Origin: CAWICD01 sp052267165
GTDB taxonomy: Bacteria; Vulcanimicrobiota; Vulcanimicrobiia; Vulcanimicrobiales; Vulcanimicrobiaceae
Assembly (NCBI GenBank): GCA_052267165.1
Contig: JBKQHO010000039.1
Location: forward strand, 372,001 to 436,000
Length of the DNA stretch: 64,000 nucleotides
Direction: 5' to 3'
Position numbers and translations under genes: made by a program. The notes below the pieces were generated by a model. The model had not been told where the DNA came from, ran no database searches, and worked only from the letters and a program-made list of their open reading frames with translations. Positions 35,856 through 43,233 of this stretch are shown here, piece by piece (the stretch's first letter is position 1; each line of letters starts with the position of its first letter).

Positions 35856-36922
35856 GAGAGTGTCCTTTCAGGATCGGTGGGAGCTTGGAGTGCGGTGGGT
35901 TGGAGCATGGGCCCGCGAGCGACACCGTCGTCGCCGGGGACGGACTCGAGCTCGTACGCGTCGTTGTGGAAACCGCGCATGCGCACGACTTCCCGGACGC
36001 GCCGGCCCGAAGGCGTGCGCGTGATGAAAACCAAGAGGTTGACGGCTTCCGCGATGAGCGCGGGCTGCGGTTGCGTGTCACGGTGCTCGGCCATCAGCTG
36101 CTCGAGCCGCGCGAGGCCCGCGTGCGCACTGTTCGCGTGGACCGTCGAGAGGCCGCCGGGGTGACCGGTGTTCCAAGCCTTGAGCAGCGCGAGCGCGGCG
36201 TGGTCGCGAACTTCGCCGACCACGATCCGGTCGGGCCGCAGGCGCATGGTCACGCGCAGGCAGCCGGTCATGTCGATCTCGTCGGTGGTGTGCAGCGCGA
36301 CCGTGTTGGGCGCCGCGCACTGCAGTTCGAAGGTGTCCTCGATGATGACGACGCGCTGGTCGGCGCCGGCGAGCTTCGAGATCTCGTCGAGCAGCGCGTT
36401 GGCCAGCGTCGTTTTGCCCGAACCCGTCGAGCCCACGATCAGGATGTTCTCGCGCCAGCGCACTGCGCGGCGGAGCTCCTCCGCGTGCCGCGCGTCGAGG
36501 ATGCCGTTCTTCACGTACTCGTCGAGGGTGAAGACCATGGCGGCGCGCTTGCGAATCGTGAACAGCGGCGCGGAAGCCATCGGCGGGATCACGCCTTGCA
36601 CGCGGCTGCCGTCGAGCGGGAGCTCGCCCTGCAGCGTCGGGTGCGTGCGGTCGATCGTGGTCTCGAGCATCGCCGCGATCGTGCCGAGCAGGTTCTCGGC
36701 GCGCGCCGGCTTCATCCGTTCGCCGCTGTCGCGCATCCCCTCGCCGAGGACGTCGAGCCAGACGACGCCGTCGGGGTTGAGCATGATCTCGACGACTTTG
36801 GGATCTTCGAGCGCGCGGATGATCGTCGGCCCGAGCTCGCGGACGAGCTTCTCGCGCATCAGCGCGCGGCGTTGCTCGGCCAGGTTGAGGGGCGCGGCTT
36901 GCACCGCGGCGATCCCGGTCAT
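35852..36922 (-). CDS. trbB: TrbB/VirB11 secretion ATPase
   Basis: Hexameric traffic ATPase, 356 residues. N-domain VVEIMLNPDGVVWLDVLGEG; Walker A VGSTGSGKTTLANALL (GSTGSGKT 164-171), Asp box VVIIEDTFELQCAAPN, Walker B PDRIVVGEVRDHAALALL and His box HPGGLSTVHANSA. ATG overlaps the traG stop by 4 nt. Confidence 0.93.
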   Translation of the reverse strand: MTGIAAVQAAPLNLAEQRRALMREKLVRELGPTIIRALEDPKVVEIMLNPDGVVWLDVLGEGMRDSGERMKPARAENLLGTIAAMLETTIDRTHPTLQGELPLDGSRVQGVIPPMASAPLFTIRKRAAMVFTLDEYVKNGILDARHAEELRRAVRWRENILIVGSTGSGKTTLANALLDEISKLAGADQRVVIIEDTFELQCAAPNTVALHTTDEIDMTGCLRVTMRLRPDRIVVGEVRDHAALALLKAWNTGHPGGLSTVHANSAHAGLARLEQLMAEHRDTQPQPALIAEAVNLLVFITRTPSGRRVREVVRMRGFHNDAYELESVPGDDGVARGPMLQPTALQAPTDPERTLS

Positions 36923-38760
36923 GCCGCTTCTCCCGCGGGAGCCGGCAGCGCGATCTTGGAGCGCTCGGAGAAGGTCGGATCCTCGTAGTACTTGATCTTG
37001 CGGCCGTAGATCGGCGCGTGCCCGGCGACGAACACGAGCGCATCGTCGGGCGGCAGGCGGCGCGCTTCATCGGGCGTCAGCAGCGGACGCTCGGTCTCGC
37101 TCACGCTGACCTGCACGTTGCCGCGAATCCCGAGGCGCCCGCCGGAGTAGCTGCGCTGCTCGGTGCGAACCGTCGTTTGGCCCGCGAGCTTCGAGAGCAG
37201 CTCCATCGTTTCGAGCTTGTTGGGCGCGTAGGCGACTTGCACGTGGCAGTTGGCCATGATCGTCTCCGTCGTGTTCGCGCCGCCGTAGGCTGCTTGCAGC
37301 TGTGCGACGTCCTGCGTGATGAGGTAGCTCTTGATGCCGTAGCCGGCCATGTAGGCCAGCGCCGTCTGGAGGATCTCGAGTCGGCCGAGCGAGGGCAGCT
37401 CGTCGATCATCAGGAGGAGGCGGTGCTTGTAGGAAGCCACGCTGCGTCCGTCCTCGAACTTCATCTCCGAGGTCAGCGCGCGCAGAATCTGATTGAAGAT
37501 CAAGCGCGTGAGCGGCTTGAGCCGGTCCAAGTCGGAGGGAGGGATGACGAGGTAGAGGCTCAGCGGCTGCTCGTCGTGCATTAGGTCGCGCACTTTGAAG
37601 TCGCTGCCCGAGATGTTGTGCGCGACGATCGGATCGCGGAAGAGCGTCAGGAAGCGGATCGCCGTCGAGAGGATGCTGCCGCCTTCTTCTGCGGCCTTGT
37701 TGAGCATGTCGCGCGCCGCCGCCGCGACCAGCGGATGCGTCGTGGTCGGAGCGCCGGAGGGGTCGGTCCAGCCGCACGTGCCGTCGGGATCGTGCGTGGC
37801 GTTGAGCATGTACTGGAACATCTGCTCGGTCGACTCGAAGAGCGGGCTCGAGATCATGGCCGCGACGGTCGCCAGCGACGGATTCGCTTCCGCGTACAGG
37901 ACATGCAGCACGATGCCGCAGAGCATCGCCGAGGCGCTGACGATCCAGTGCGCGTCGTCGCCCTCGGCACCTTTGCCGTCGGGATCGACGAGCATGTTGA
38001 CGATGTTCTGAACGTCCTGCACTTCATACGGCGTGCGCAGCCGGACCTCGAGCAGCGGGTTGAAGCGCGCCGAGCTGCCGTCGACCGAGGTCGCCTCGAA
38101 CTTGAGGATGCGGCTGCGCAAGTCGCGCGCCCGCCAGCCGGCGGTCAGCGCGTAGTTCTCACCCTTGATGTCGTGCACGACGACGGAGTGCGGCCACGAG
38201 AGCAGCGTCGGAAGCACCAGGCCCACGCCTTTGCCCGAACGCGTCGGCGCGAAGGCGAGCACGTGCGCCGGGCCGTCGTCGCGCAGGTAGTGAAGCTTTC
38301 CGTGAGGGTCTTGCCACGCGCCGACGTAGACGCCTTGGCCTTTGCCGATGAGGCCGGTCGCTTCGATCTCTTTGCCGTTCGCCCAATGGGCGGAGCCGTG
38401 CGCGTCGGTGCCGCGCCGCGACGACGACGCGAACCGCGCGCCGATGACGACGGCCAGCCCGAGTGAAAGCAGGATGCCGCCGCCGGCCAGGTACCAGAAC
38501 TGCGTCAGCACCGCGTGGACTCGCGGATCAGCGACGCTGCGAAAGCGACGCTCCCAGGTCAGCGCATCGAACGGACCGTACACGTGCCGGAAAAGCGGCG
38601 CGCCGAGCGCGCGTTGAAAACCGAAACGCGAAGCGACGTACTCGGTAGCCAGCCACAATGCCCCGAACGCGAGCATGAACGCAAGCCCGATGGCTCGCAT
38701 CCAGCCGCCAAGGGGATCTTCTTGGCGGTACGTCCGGCTCGAAAATGACTGGCTCGACAT
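36919..38760 (-). CDS. traG: TraG/VirD4 coupling protein
   Basis: Hexameric ATPase that recruits substrates to the channel. Two membrane helices (about 22-42 and 88-110) enclose a periplasmic loop; Walker A AFAPTRSGKGVGLVLP (APTRSGKG 171-178), Walker B HRLLLMIDELPSLG, and the TraG motif YLITQDVAQLQAAYG. 613 residues. First gene of the trb operon; its upstream region carries the 11-bp repeats at 38892-38941. Presence of a coupling protein implies DNA or protein substrates, but no relaxase is seen here. Confidence 0.93.
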   Translation of the reverse strand: MSSQSFSSRTYRQEDPLGGWMRAIGLAFMLAFGALWLATEYVASRFGFQRALGAPLFRHVYGPFDALTWERRFRSVADPRVHAVLTQFWYLAGGGILLSLGLAVVIGARFASSSRRGTDAHGSAHWANGKEIEATGLIGKGQGVYVGAWQDPHGKLHYLRDDGPAHVLAFAPTRSGKGVGLVLPTLLSWPHSVVVHDIKGENYALTAGWRARDLRSRILKFEATSVDGSSARFNPLLEVRLRTPYEVQDVQNIVNMLVDPDGKGAEGDDAHWIVSASAMLCGIVLHVLYAEANPSLATVAAMISSPLFESTEQMFQYMLNATHDPDGTCGWTDPSGAPTTTHPLVAAAARDMLNKAAEEGGSILSTAIRFLTLFRDPIVAHNISGSDFKVRDLMHDEQPLSLYLVIPPSDLDRLKPLTRLIFNQILRALTSEMKFEDGRSVASYKHRLLLMIDELPSLGRLEILQTALAYMAGYGIKSYLITQDVAQLQAAYGGANTTETIMANCHVQVAYAPNKLETMELLSKLAGQTTVRTEQRSYSGGRLGIRGNVQVSVSETERPLLTPDEARRLPPDDALVFVAGHAPIYGRKIKYYEDPTFSERSKIALPAPAGEAA

Positions 38761-38825
38761 GACATCTTGCTCCGTGCTTCAGTGCTACAGGCTAGACGCG
38801 AACGAAGCGCTTTTGGCTCACTTCC

Positions 38826-38857
38826 CGTTGCATTGCGCTTAGCGCGAACCGGCAACG
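38826..38857. repeat. nested inverted repeat upstream of traG
   Basis: Outer arms CGTTGC (38826-38831) and GCAACG (38852-38857) flank an inner GCGC-TTA-GCGC palindrome (38835-38845). It lies downstream of the predicted traG start site, so it would sit in the traG leader. Could be an operator, an mRNA hairpin or, since it lies in a transfer-type locus, part of an origin of transfer; nothing decides between these. Confidence 0.35.
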
Positions 38858-38875
38858 CTGCGTCCGACCTCGCAT

Positions 38876-38941
38876 ACGGTACCGCACGCAACGTCTACGC
38901 GCGGTCTGACCAGCGTTCGCATACCGTCTGGTTTGCGTTTT
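38876..38941 (-). promoter_or_regulatory. candidate SARP operator and -10 box of the traG-trb operon
   Basis: Five hexamers begin at exactly 11-bp steps: CGTCTA (38892), GGTCTG (38903), CGTTCG (38914), CGTCTG (38925), CGTTTT (38936). Reading toward traG, the last repeat is followed after 10 nt by TACCGT (38881-38876), a possible -10. SARP regulators bind direct repeats at 11 or 22 bp that overlap the -35 region. The same hexamer, period and 10-nt gap occur before the sigma gene at 43179-43233. Confidence 0.6.
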
Positions 38942-38953
38942 CGTCGTTATGGC

Positions 38954-38986
38954 GAAAAAGGAAAAGAGCCCGCGAAGGGCTCTTTT
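38954..38986 (-). terminator. Rho-independent terminator after the 177-residue effector-like gene
   Basis: A 10-bp stem AAAAGAGCCC/GGGCTCTTTT with a 5-nt loop, followed on the minus strand by CCTTTTT. It lies 39 nt past the stop of the last gene of the sigma-led operon and separates that operon from the traG promoter. Confidence 0.75.
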
Positions 38987-39024
38987 CGGACTGGTTTGCT
39001 GCTGGCAGGCGCGGCTCGCGAGCT

Positions 39025-39558
39025 TTAGTACTTCTTGATGTTCCGCTTGAGCGCTACGGCGGGCTCTTCCAGCCGCCCGATGCTCAGCTTGCTGCCATTG
39101 GCCGGCGAGACTCGCACGTTGTTCCCGTTCTGCATCGACTCATTGATCAGGCTTTGGGCGGAGGCGTCGAACTTGTCGGCCGCGTGGTGCTTGAGCTCGC
39201 CGTCCGCGCCACGCTGAATCCAGAAATCGACTCGGTTGGAGAAGGTGCGCTCGTTGGCTGCGCCTGCGACGATCGGACCGACGACCGTGCCGTCCTCGAC
39301 CTTTTGAGCGGCGGTGCTCCCCGGCGTAGGGGGCAGCGCGCGACCGCTGCGCGGGATGTTGGCGTAGGGACACTCGACGCCTTGCACGGGATCGGGCGTC
39401 GGAGGCAGCGGCCGGTTGCTGCGCGGGATATTGGCATACGGGCTTTCGACGCCTTGCAAGGAGCTCGGGGTCGGAGGCAGCGGCCGGCCACTGCGCTTGA
39501 CCGTCGTGACGTAAGACTTGGCTTGACCGGACTTCGGATCTGGTCTCATTTGCGGCAT
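39025..39558 (-). CDS. candidate type IV effector with SH3/SH2-ligand-like repeats
   Basis: 177 residues, unknown family. ATG 39558 has AAAGG 6 nt upstream. Residues 23-80 hold two and a half copies of a 24-residue repeat: RPLPPTP at 25-31 and 49-55, RALPPTP at 73-79, and PYANIP with Tyr41 and Tyr65. RPLPPTP fits the class I SH3-ligand pattern RxxPxxP, and YANI fits the pYxN pattern bound by Grb2-type SH2 domains once phosphorylated. Such mimicry of eukaryotic docking motifs is known from secreted bacterial effectors. The rest (about 85-165) is a compact polar domain, and the C-terminus is basic (ALKRNIKKY), as in several VirB/D4 substrates. It is the last gene of the sigma-led operon, next to the secretion operon. 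Effector status is inference from motif and context. Confidence 0.6.
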   Translation of the reverse strand: MPQMRPDPKSGQAKSYVTTVKRSGRPLPPTPSSLQGVESPYANIPRSNRPLPPTPDPVQGVECPYANIPRSGRALPPTPGSTAAQKVEDGTVVGPIVAGAANERTFSNRVDFWIQRGADGELKHHAADKFDASAQSLINESMQNGNNVRVSPANGSKLSIGRLEEPAVALKRNIKKY

Positions 39559-40247
39559 GTTGAACCTTTCGGAAAGCATAGTTCGTCAGACAACCTGGAC
39601 GGCCCAAAAGCGAAAACGGGGCAAAGTCGCCGCGGCTCGCTACTTGACGAGTTGTTGCTTCTTTTCTTGAACTTTTTCTCGACCTGCTCGAACAGCTCGT
39701 GGTCGGCTTTCGATTGCGTCTTGACTTCGAACCCGTGCTCCAGCGCCGTCTTCATGACCTGGCGTTTGAAATCGGCATCGCCGCTGAAGAGCATCGGATT
39801 CCAGCGCTTGATGACGCCCATCTCGAACATCTTTTGAGCCTCTTCCGCGCTTCCGGTCGTTCCGGTGATACGGTCGCCGTGGTCGTGGACCACGTTGTCC
39901 CCGTTGCTGTGGCGCCAGACGTCGCGCGCCACGTCGTCCCCGTTGCGCAAGCGCCAGTCGTCGCGCGACACCTTCTTGGCTTTCCAGCAGCCCGCGGAGT
40001 CCGACGCACCGCTGCGCGTGTACGCGAGGCGAAGCCTCTTGGGCTTAATCTGCAGTTCGCTGCCCGGCTCTTCGAGCTTGGGCGGCCCATCGAGGGGGCC
40101 TTCGCTTTTGCCTTTGACTCCGGTGCCGCTCGAGCCGCGGACCTCGGGTTTCTTCCTCTCTTGGTGCCGCTGTTTCCGGGTGCGGTTGAGCTCCTGGATC
40201 AGCTCGTCCAGTTCATCAATGTCATTTTCCTCGGGCGGATTAGGCAT
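39546..40247 (-). CDS. protein with LPD7-like domain, unknown
   Basis: 233 residues; ATG 40247 has GGGAG 7 nt upstream. A charged, disordered head (DELDELIQELNRTRKQRHQE) leads to a region with repeated WRxxNGDD/NV units (97-120), then VVHDHGDRITGTTGSAEEA and FSGDADFKRQVMKTALEHGF (154-173). The DxGDxIT and sGdxxFkrxvxxxAxxxGfxV patterns resemble LPD7, a domain found in relaxases and large polyvalent proteins of mobile elements. Lys/Ser-rich tail. It overlaps the effector-like gene by 13 nt, so the two are coupled; it might be its chaperone or adaptor, but this is a guess. Confidence 0.5.
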   Translation of the reverse strand: MPNPPEENDIDELDELIQELNRTRKQRHQERKKPEVRGSSGTGVKGKSEGPLDGPPKLEEPGSELQIKPKRLRLAYTRSGASDSAGCWKAKKVSRDDWRLRNGDDVARDVWRHSNGDNVVHDHGDRITGTTGSAEEAQKMFEMGVIKRWNPMLFSGDADFKRQVMKTALEHGFEVKTQSKADHELFEQVEKKFKKRSNNSSSSEPRRLCPVFAFGPSRLSDELCFPKGSTCRK

Positions 40248-40354
40248 GGTCGATCTCCCGCAAATCATCTTGCGCGGCGGCCGCGCTCGGACGCCCTAGT
40301 TCCGCACCCTGACGTGCGAGCCCGGCGGATGGCTCACCGCGCGAACCACGTTTC

Positions 40355-41911
40355 CTAGTCGCGTGCCTCGCCAAGCGCTTGCGCAACGCGCGCCCTCCAC
40401 GAGGACGCTTTGCCGCGGCGGTGCAGTGCTAAAGCGAGCAGCTCGTCGACGTCGTACAGGGTCGCGGCGGCGTCGGATGCGATGCAGTCCGCGCGGCGCG
40501 CGCAGATCGCCGCGAGTCCGGTGACGAACGCGTCGGCGCGGCGCAGGTCGAGACCGAACGTTTCCGACTCGGCGTCTTCGCCGCGGGGGCGCAGGCTGAA
40601 GACGAGCGCGGAGCGGACCGGACGGCCGAGCAGCGCCTCGACGTCGGCCCGTGCGCCGAGCGGCGCGGCGAGCTCGCCGGCCTGCGCCGAAACGGCGACG
40701 AAGGCCGCCTCGATCGCCACGGTCTCGTAGAAGAGGCGCAGGAGCGGCTGGAACGTCCCGCTTTCGCCACGCTCGTCGTCGCCGCAGATCTCACCCTCGA
40801 CGGGAACGACCGGATCGCCGCTGCGCTCGGCGCCTTCGGCCAGTTCGTCCAGCGCGCGTCGTAAGAAGGAAAGCGCGAAATCCGCCCGCCACTGCGAGTC
40901 CCAGAAGACGATCAGTTCGTCGCACGCGCCTTCGCTCGGCGACCGGACGCCGGGAGCAGCAGGCCAGATGCTGCTCGCGGCAGCGGCCACAAACGCGAAA
41001 CTGTCCGCACGCGTTTGGTTCTCTGAGCCGAGCACGTACAGGTCTTCGGCCGCGAAGACGGCGCCCGTGTCGTCGACCCCGACCGCCTGTTGATCGGCGG
41101 TCAGCAGGGCCGCGCTCAACATCAGCGCGCGTTCGGCCTCGAGCGCGGCGTCGGCACGATTCGAACGTACCGCGACCTCGAGACGCACGGCGCCAGCCGG
41201 CGGCAGTTGGAGGACGTGTGCCGCATGCGACGCGGCGGACGACGAGGCGGGCTCGAGCGGCCTCACTTCCAGCCGAGCCGCTCCCTTCGACTCCAGGACG
41301 AAACCGTTCTCGACGGCGCTCGCAGTCGATGCGTAGCGTTCGGCCACCGCCTGCGCCGTAGACTGAGTCTCGCTTGGATCGAGCTCGCACGCGAAGAACA
41401 GCGTCATACCCGAGCGAGCTTCGCGATCCGCCGCGCCGCCCTCGAGCCGGTTCGCCGCAATGCGTTCGGCTTCGACCCGGTCGGCACGCCTTACGACGCG
41501 CACCTGATCGCCCAATTCCGGGGTGAAATCGTTCAGCTCGCCGCCCGCGTACGCTATCCACACCTGTTGGCCGACGTACTGCTCGACGCGATCGGAGGCC
41601 ACGTAGGTGATCGTTCCCGAACGGGGGCCGCGACCGTCCCACGGCAGCGCGCGCTCGTGGAAGACGCCGTACTCGAACATGCGCTGCGACGCATCCGGTT
41701 TGCTCACCGGACCGTCATCGACGGTTTGACTCGAGCTCAGTTCCGCGGCGAGAAACGCGCCCGCGAGCGCACGCTGGGCCGCCGTTTGGGAGCGGTCGCG
41801 CAGCGTCGCGATCCGGCGCTTGAGCCGCCCCGTGCGCAGCGCGTCAACGTGGACGTTAACGCCGCCGTCGTAAGGAGCGTTGTCGGACGGCGCGGGAGGG
41901 GTATTCAACAT
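40355..41911 (-). CDS. large unknown protein with KfrB-like segment
   Basis: 518 residues, no signal or membrane segment, acidic. Residues about 95-145 (GTITYVASDRVEQYVGQQVW, then ELGDQVRVV) resemble the KfrB domain, a small beta module in plasmid and conjugative-element proteins. The remainder is not recognised; the middle (190-300) looks like an alpha/beta domain, and a C-terminal segment (LRRADAFVTGLAAICARRAD) is helical. Sits in the sigma-led operon ahead of the LPD7-like gene (about 107 nt gap). A role in handling or regulating the transfer/secretion substrate is possible. Confidence 0.5.
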   Translation of the reverse strand: MLNTPPAPSDNAPYDGGVNVHVDALRTGRLKRRIATLRDRSQTAAQRALAGAFLAAELSSSQTVDDGPVSKPDASQRMFEYGVFHERALPWDGRGPRSGTITYVASDRVEQYVGQQVWIAYAGGELNDFTPELGDQVRVVRRADRVEAERIAANRLEGGAADREARSGMTLFFACELDPSETQSTAQAVAERYASTASAVENGFVLESKGAARLEVRPLEPASSSAASHAAHVLQLPPAGAVRLEVAVRSNRADAALEAERALMLSAALLTADQQAVGVDDTGAVFAAEDLYVLGSENQTRADSFAFVAAAASSIWPAAPGVRSPSEGACDELIVFWDSQWRADFALSFLRRALDELAEGAERSGDPVVPVEGEICGDDERGESGTFQPLLRLFYETVAIEAAFVAVSAQAGELAAPLGARADVEALLGRPVRSALVFSLRPRGEDAESETFGLDLRRADAFVTGLAAICARRADCIASDAAATLYDVDELLALALHRRGKASSWRARVAQALGEARD

Positions 41912-42086
41912 ACGGATACTTCACCGTCTGCGCAAAGACGTCGGCGCGCGCTCCGGCGACCTCCGCCTTCTGCGCGATCTGCTTGCCGTCGGCGTCTCGC
42001 GTCTTGCCTTCGATCGGCTGCTCGCGTGCGCCCTGCGGCTCCGTGCGGTGCTTGCGGAACCGAAGCCGCTTGACCCATTCGATCAA
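41856..42086 (-). CDS. small basic protein, unknown
   Basis: 76 residues from a TTG start. Third codon positions are almost all G or C, as in true genes here, which argues against chance. Arg/Lys-rich at both ends (WVKRLRFRKHRTEP, VRQRSLRRRR) with a central Ala-rich stretch and VKYPYVEYP. Overlaps the start of the 518-residue gene by 56 nt. An antisense frame over the same bases is judged a shadow. Confidence 0.4.
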   Translation of the reverse strand: MIEWVKRLRFRKHRTEPQGAREQPIEGKTRDADGKQIAQKAEVAGARADVFAQTVKYPYVEYPSRAVRQRSLRRRR

Positions 42087-42115
42087 TCTTCTTCACCGTC
42101 GCTACGCGTGGCTCG

Positions 42116-42397
42116 CTACAAGTGACGGACGACCGGTCGGTTTGGCTCACTCGCGCAGCGCGCACGCGCGGGAAGGATGATCACGTCGCCGGCGCGCAGC
42201 GCTCGCGGAGGTAGCTTGATGACGAATTCGGTTTCGCGCTGCAAGAGCACCCGAGCGCACCACATCGCCCGGTCTGACCTGGAGCGCGATTCCCTTTCGA
42301 GGATCTGCGTGGTCATCAGCGCGTCAGGCCGAACCGGGGGCAGGCCGTGATGGATCTTACCGTCCGTTGCCGGAGCTGCAGTCCCGGAAAGATCCAT
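42116..42397 (-). CDS. small protein downstream of the sigma gene, unknown
   Basis: 93 residues, ATG 42397, 26 nt after the sigma-factor stop. The part QRETEFVIKLPPRALRAGD followed by VIILPARARC looks like a short beta-rich module; Arg-rich otherwise. The start lies in a 14-bp inverted repeat. Weak ribosome site. It may be a small regulatory partner of the sigma factor, but there is no zinc-finger or membrane anti-sigma signature. Confidence 0.3.
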   Translation of the reverse strand: MDLSGTAAPATDGKIHHGLPPVRPDALMTTQILERESRSRSDRAMWCARVLLQRETEFVIKLPPRALRAGDVIILPARARCASEPNRPVVRHL

Positions 42398-42402
42398 CAC
42401 GG
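42345..42402. repeat. perfect 14-bp inverted repeat after the sigma gene
   Basis: CCGTGATGGATCTT (42345-42358) and AAGATCCATCACGG (42389-42402) are exact reverse complements separated by 30 nt; the loop holds a near-palindrome CCGGAGCTGCAG. It lies 22 nt past the sigma stop. In RNA it would form a long hairpin without U-run: possibly a processing or attenuation site inside the operon, or a protein-binding site. Confidence 0.65.
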
Positions 42403-42423
42403 CGTCGAGGGAAGGCCGGGCTT

Positions 42424-43122
42424 TTAGGGCGCGGCGCCGAGGAACGCGCGCAGGTGCTTGAGCGCGAGCCGGACGCGCGACTTCACGGTCCCCAGCGGTT
42501 CGCCCGTCGCGTCGGCGACGGCTTGATACGTCAGACCCTGGAAGTACACGAGCTCGACGACGTCGCGCTGCCGCGGAGAGAGCGCGGCCAGTGCGGCGTG
42601 GAGCGCATCGCGCGCTTCGCTTTGCAGCAGGGCCTGCTCGGGGCAAACTTCGAGAGAAGGCTGATCGGCGGCCTCGCTCAGCGGTAAGGTCGTCGTGTGA
42701 CCGGAGCGGACGTAATCGATCGCGGCGTTGCGCGCGACCGTCACGAGCCACGGGCGCAGCCGGACCGATTTGGCAGCGAGCCGGTCGGCGCGTTGCCAGA
42801 GGGCCAGGAAGGTGTGCTGCGCGATCTCTTCGACGGCGGCCCGGTTGCGGCAGACCTGCTTGGCCGTGGCCTTGACGGCGCCGGAGTACCGCACGTAGAT
42901 CGCTTCGAAGGCGGCGTGATCGCTCCAGTGCGCTACCGCTTCGAGAAGCGCCTCGTCTTCGAGCAGCGCCTCGTCGCGGGTCTCGTTGAGGGAGGGCAGG
43001 CCGGGAGCCGCAGCCGCGTGGGACCGTGCCGAGTGCGAACCCTGATGGCGCAAGACGGATGCGGGAGCGGGAGCGGGAGCGGGAGCGGGGGCGAGTTGGT
43101 GGTCGGTAATGCTTTCGAACAT
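42424..43122 (-). CDS. ECF-type RNA polymerase sigma factor
   Basis: 232 residues from ATG 43122 (AAAGGG 9 nt upstream). An unusual 60-residue head with an Ala-Pro repeat (a hexamer DNA repeat at about 43061-43091), then sigma region 2 (AFEAIYVRYSGAVKATAKQV, EEIAQHTFLALWQRADRL, LRPWLVTVARNAAIDYVRSG) and region 4 (LSPRQRDVVELVYFQGLTYQ, EPLGTVKSRVRLALKHLRAF). SigK/SigL-like group. No anti-sigma gene is recognisable next to it. It heads the operon with the LPD7-like and effector-like genes and has SARP-type repeats in its promoter, so it may relay the regulator's signal. Confidence 0.88.
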   Translation of the reverse strand: MFESITDHQLAPAPAPAPAPASVLRHQGSHSARSHAAAAPGLPSLNETRDEALLEDEALLEAVAHWSDHAAFEAIYVRYSGAVKATAKQVCRNRAAVEEIAQHTFLALWQRADRLAAKSVRLRPWLVTVARNAAIDYVRSGHTTTLPLSEAADQPSLEVCPEQALLQSEARDALHAALAALSPRQRDVVELVYFQGLTYQAVADATGEPLGTVKSRVRLALKHLRAFLGAAP

Positions 43123-43178
43123 GTGGCGCGGCCCTTTCGAGTCGTGATAACGGCGGCGGTGGCTGCCTGACACGACGC

Positions 43179-43233
43179 AGCATATCGGCCCGAACGTCTA
43201 CCGGCCGTCTAGTTTCCGTCAGGGGATCGTCTA
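43179..43233 (-). promoter_or_regulatory. candidate SARP operator and -10 box of the sigma-factor operon
   Basis: Four hexamers start at exact 11-bp steps: CGTCTA (43195), CGTCTA (43206), CGTCAG (43217), CGTCTA (43228). Toward the sigma gene, 10 nt separate the last repeat from TATGCT (43184-43179). The divergent gene on the other side encodes a SARP-type regulator, the family known to bind direct repeats of this period. Autoregulation is possible too, since the repeats lie 168-206 nt before the regulator's start. Confidence 0.7.

Noticed and set aside
41880..42125. Plus-strand 81-codon ORF
   Set aside because: Antisense to a minus-strand frame with better third-position GC and an operon context.
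43061..43091. Tandem hexamers that could suggest a CRISPR or VNTR locus
   Set aside because: They are in-frame GGGAGC-type hexamers encoding an Ala-Pro run in the sigma factor head; no spacers, no cas genes.
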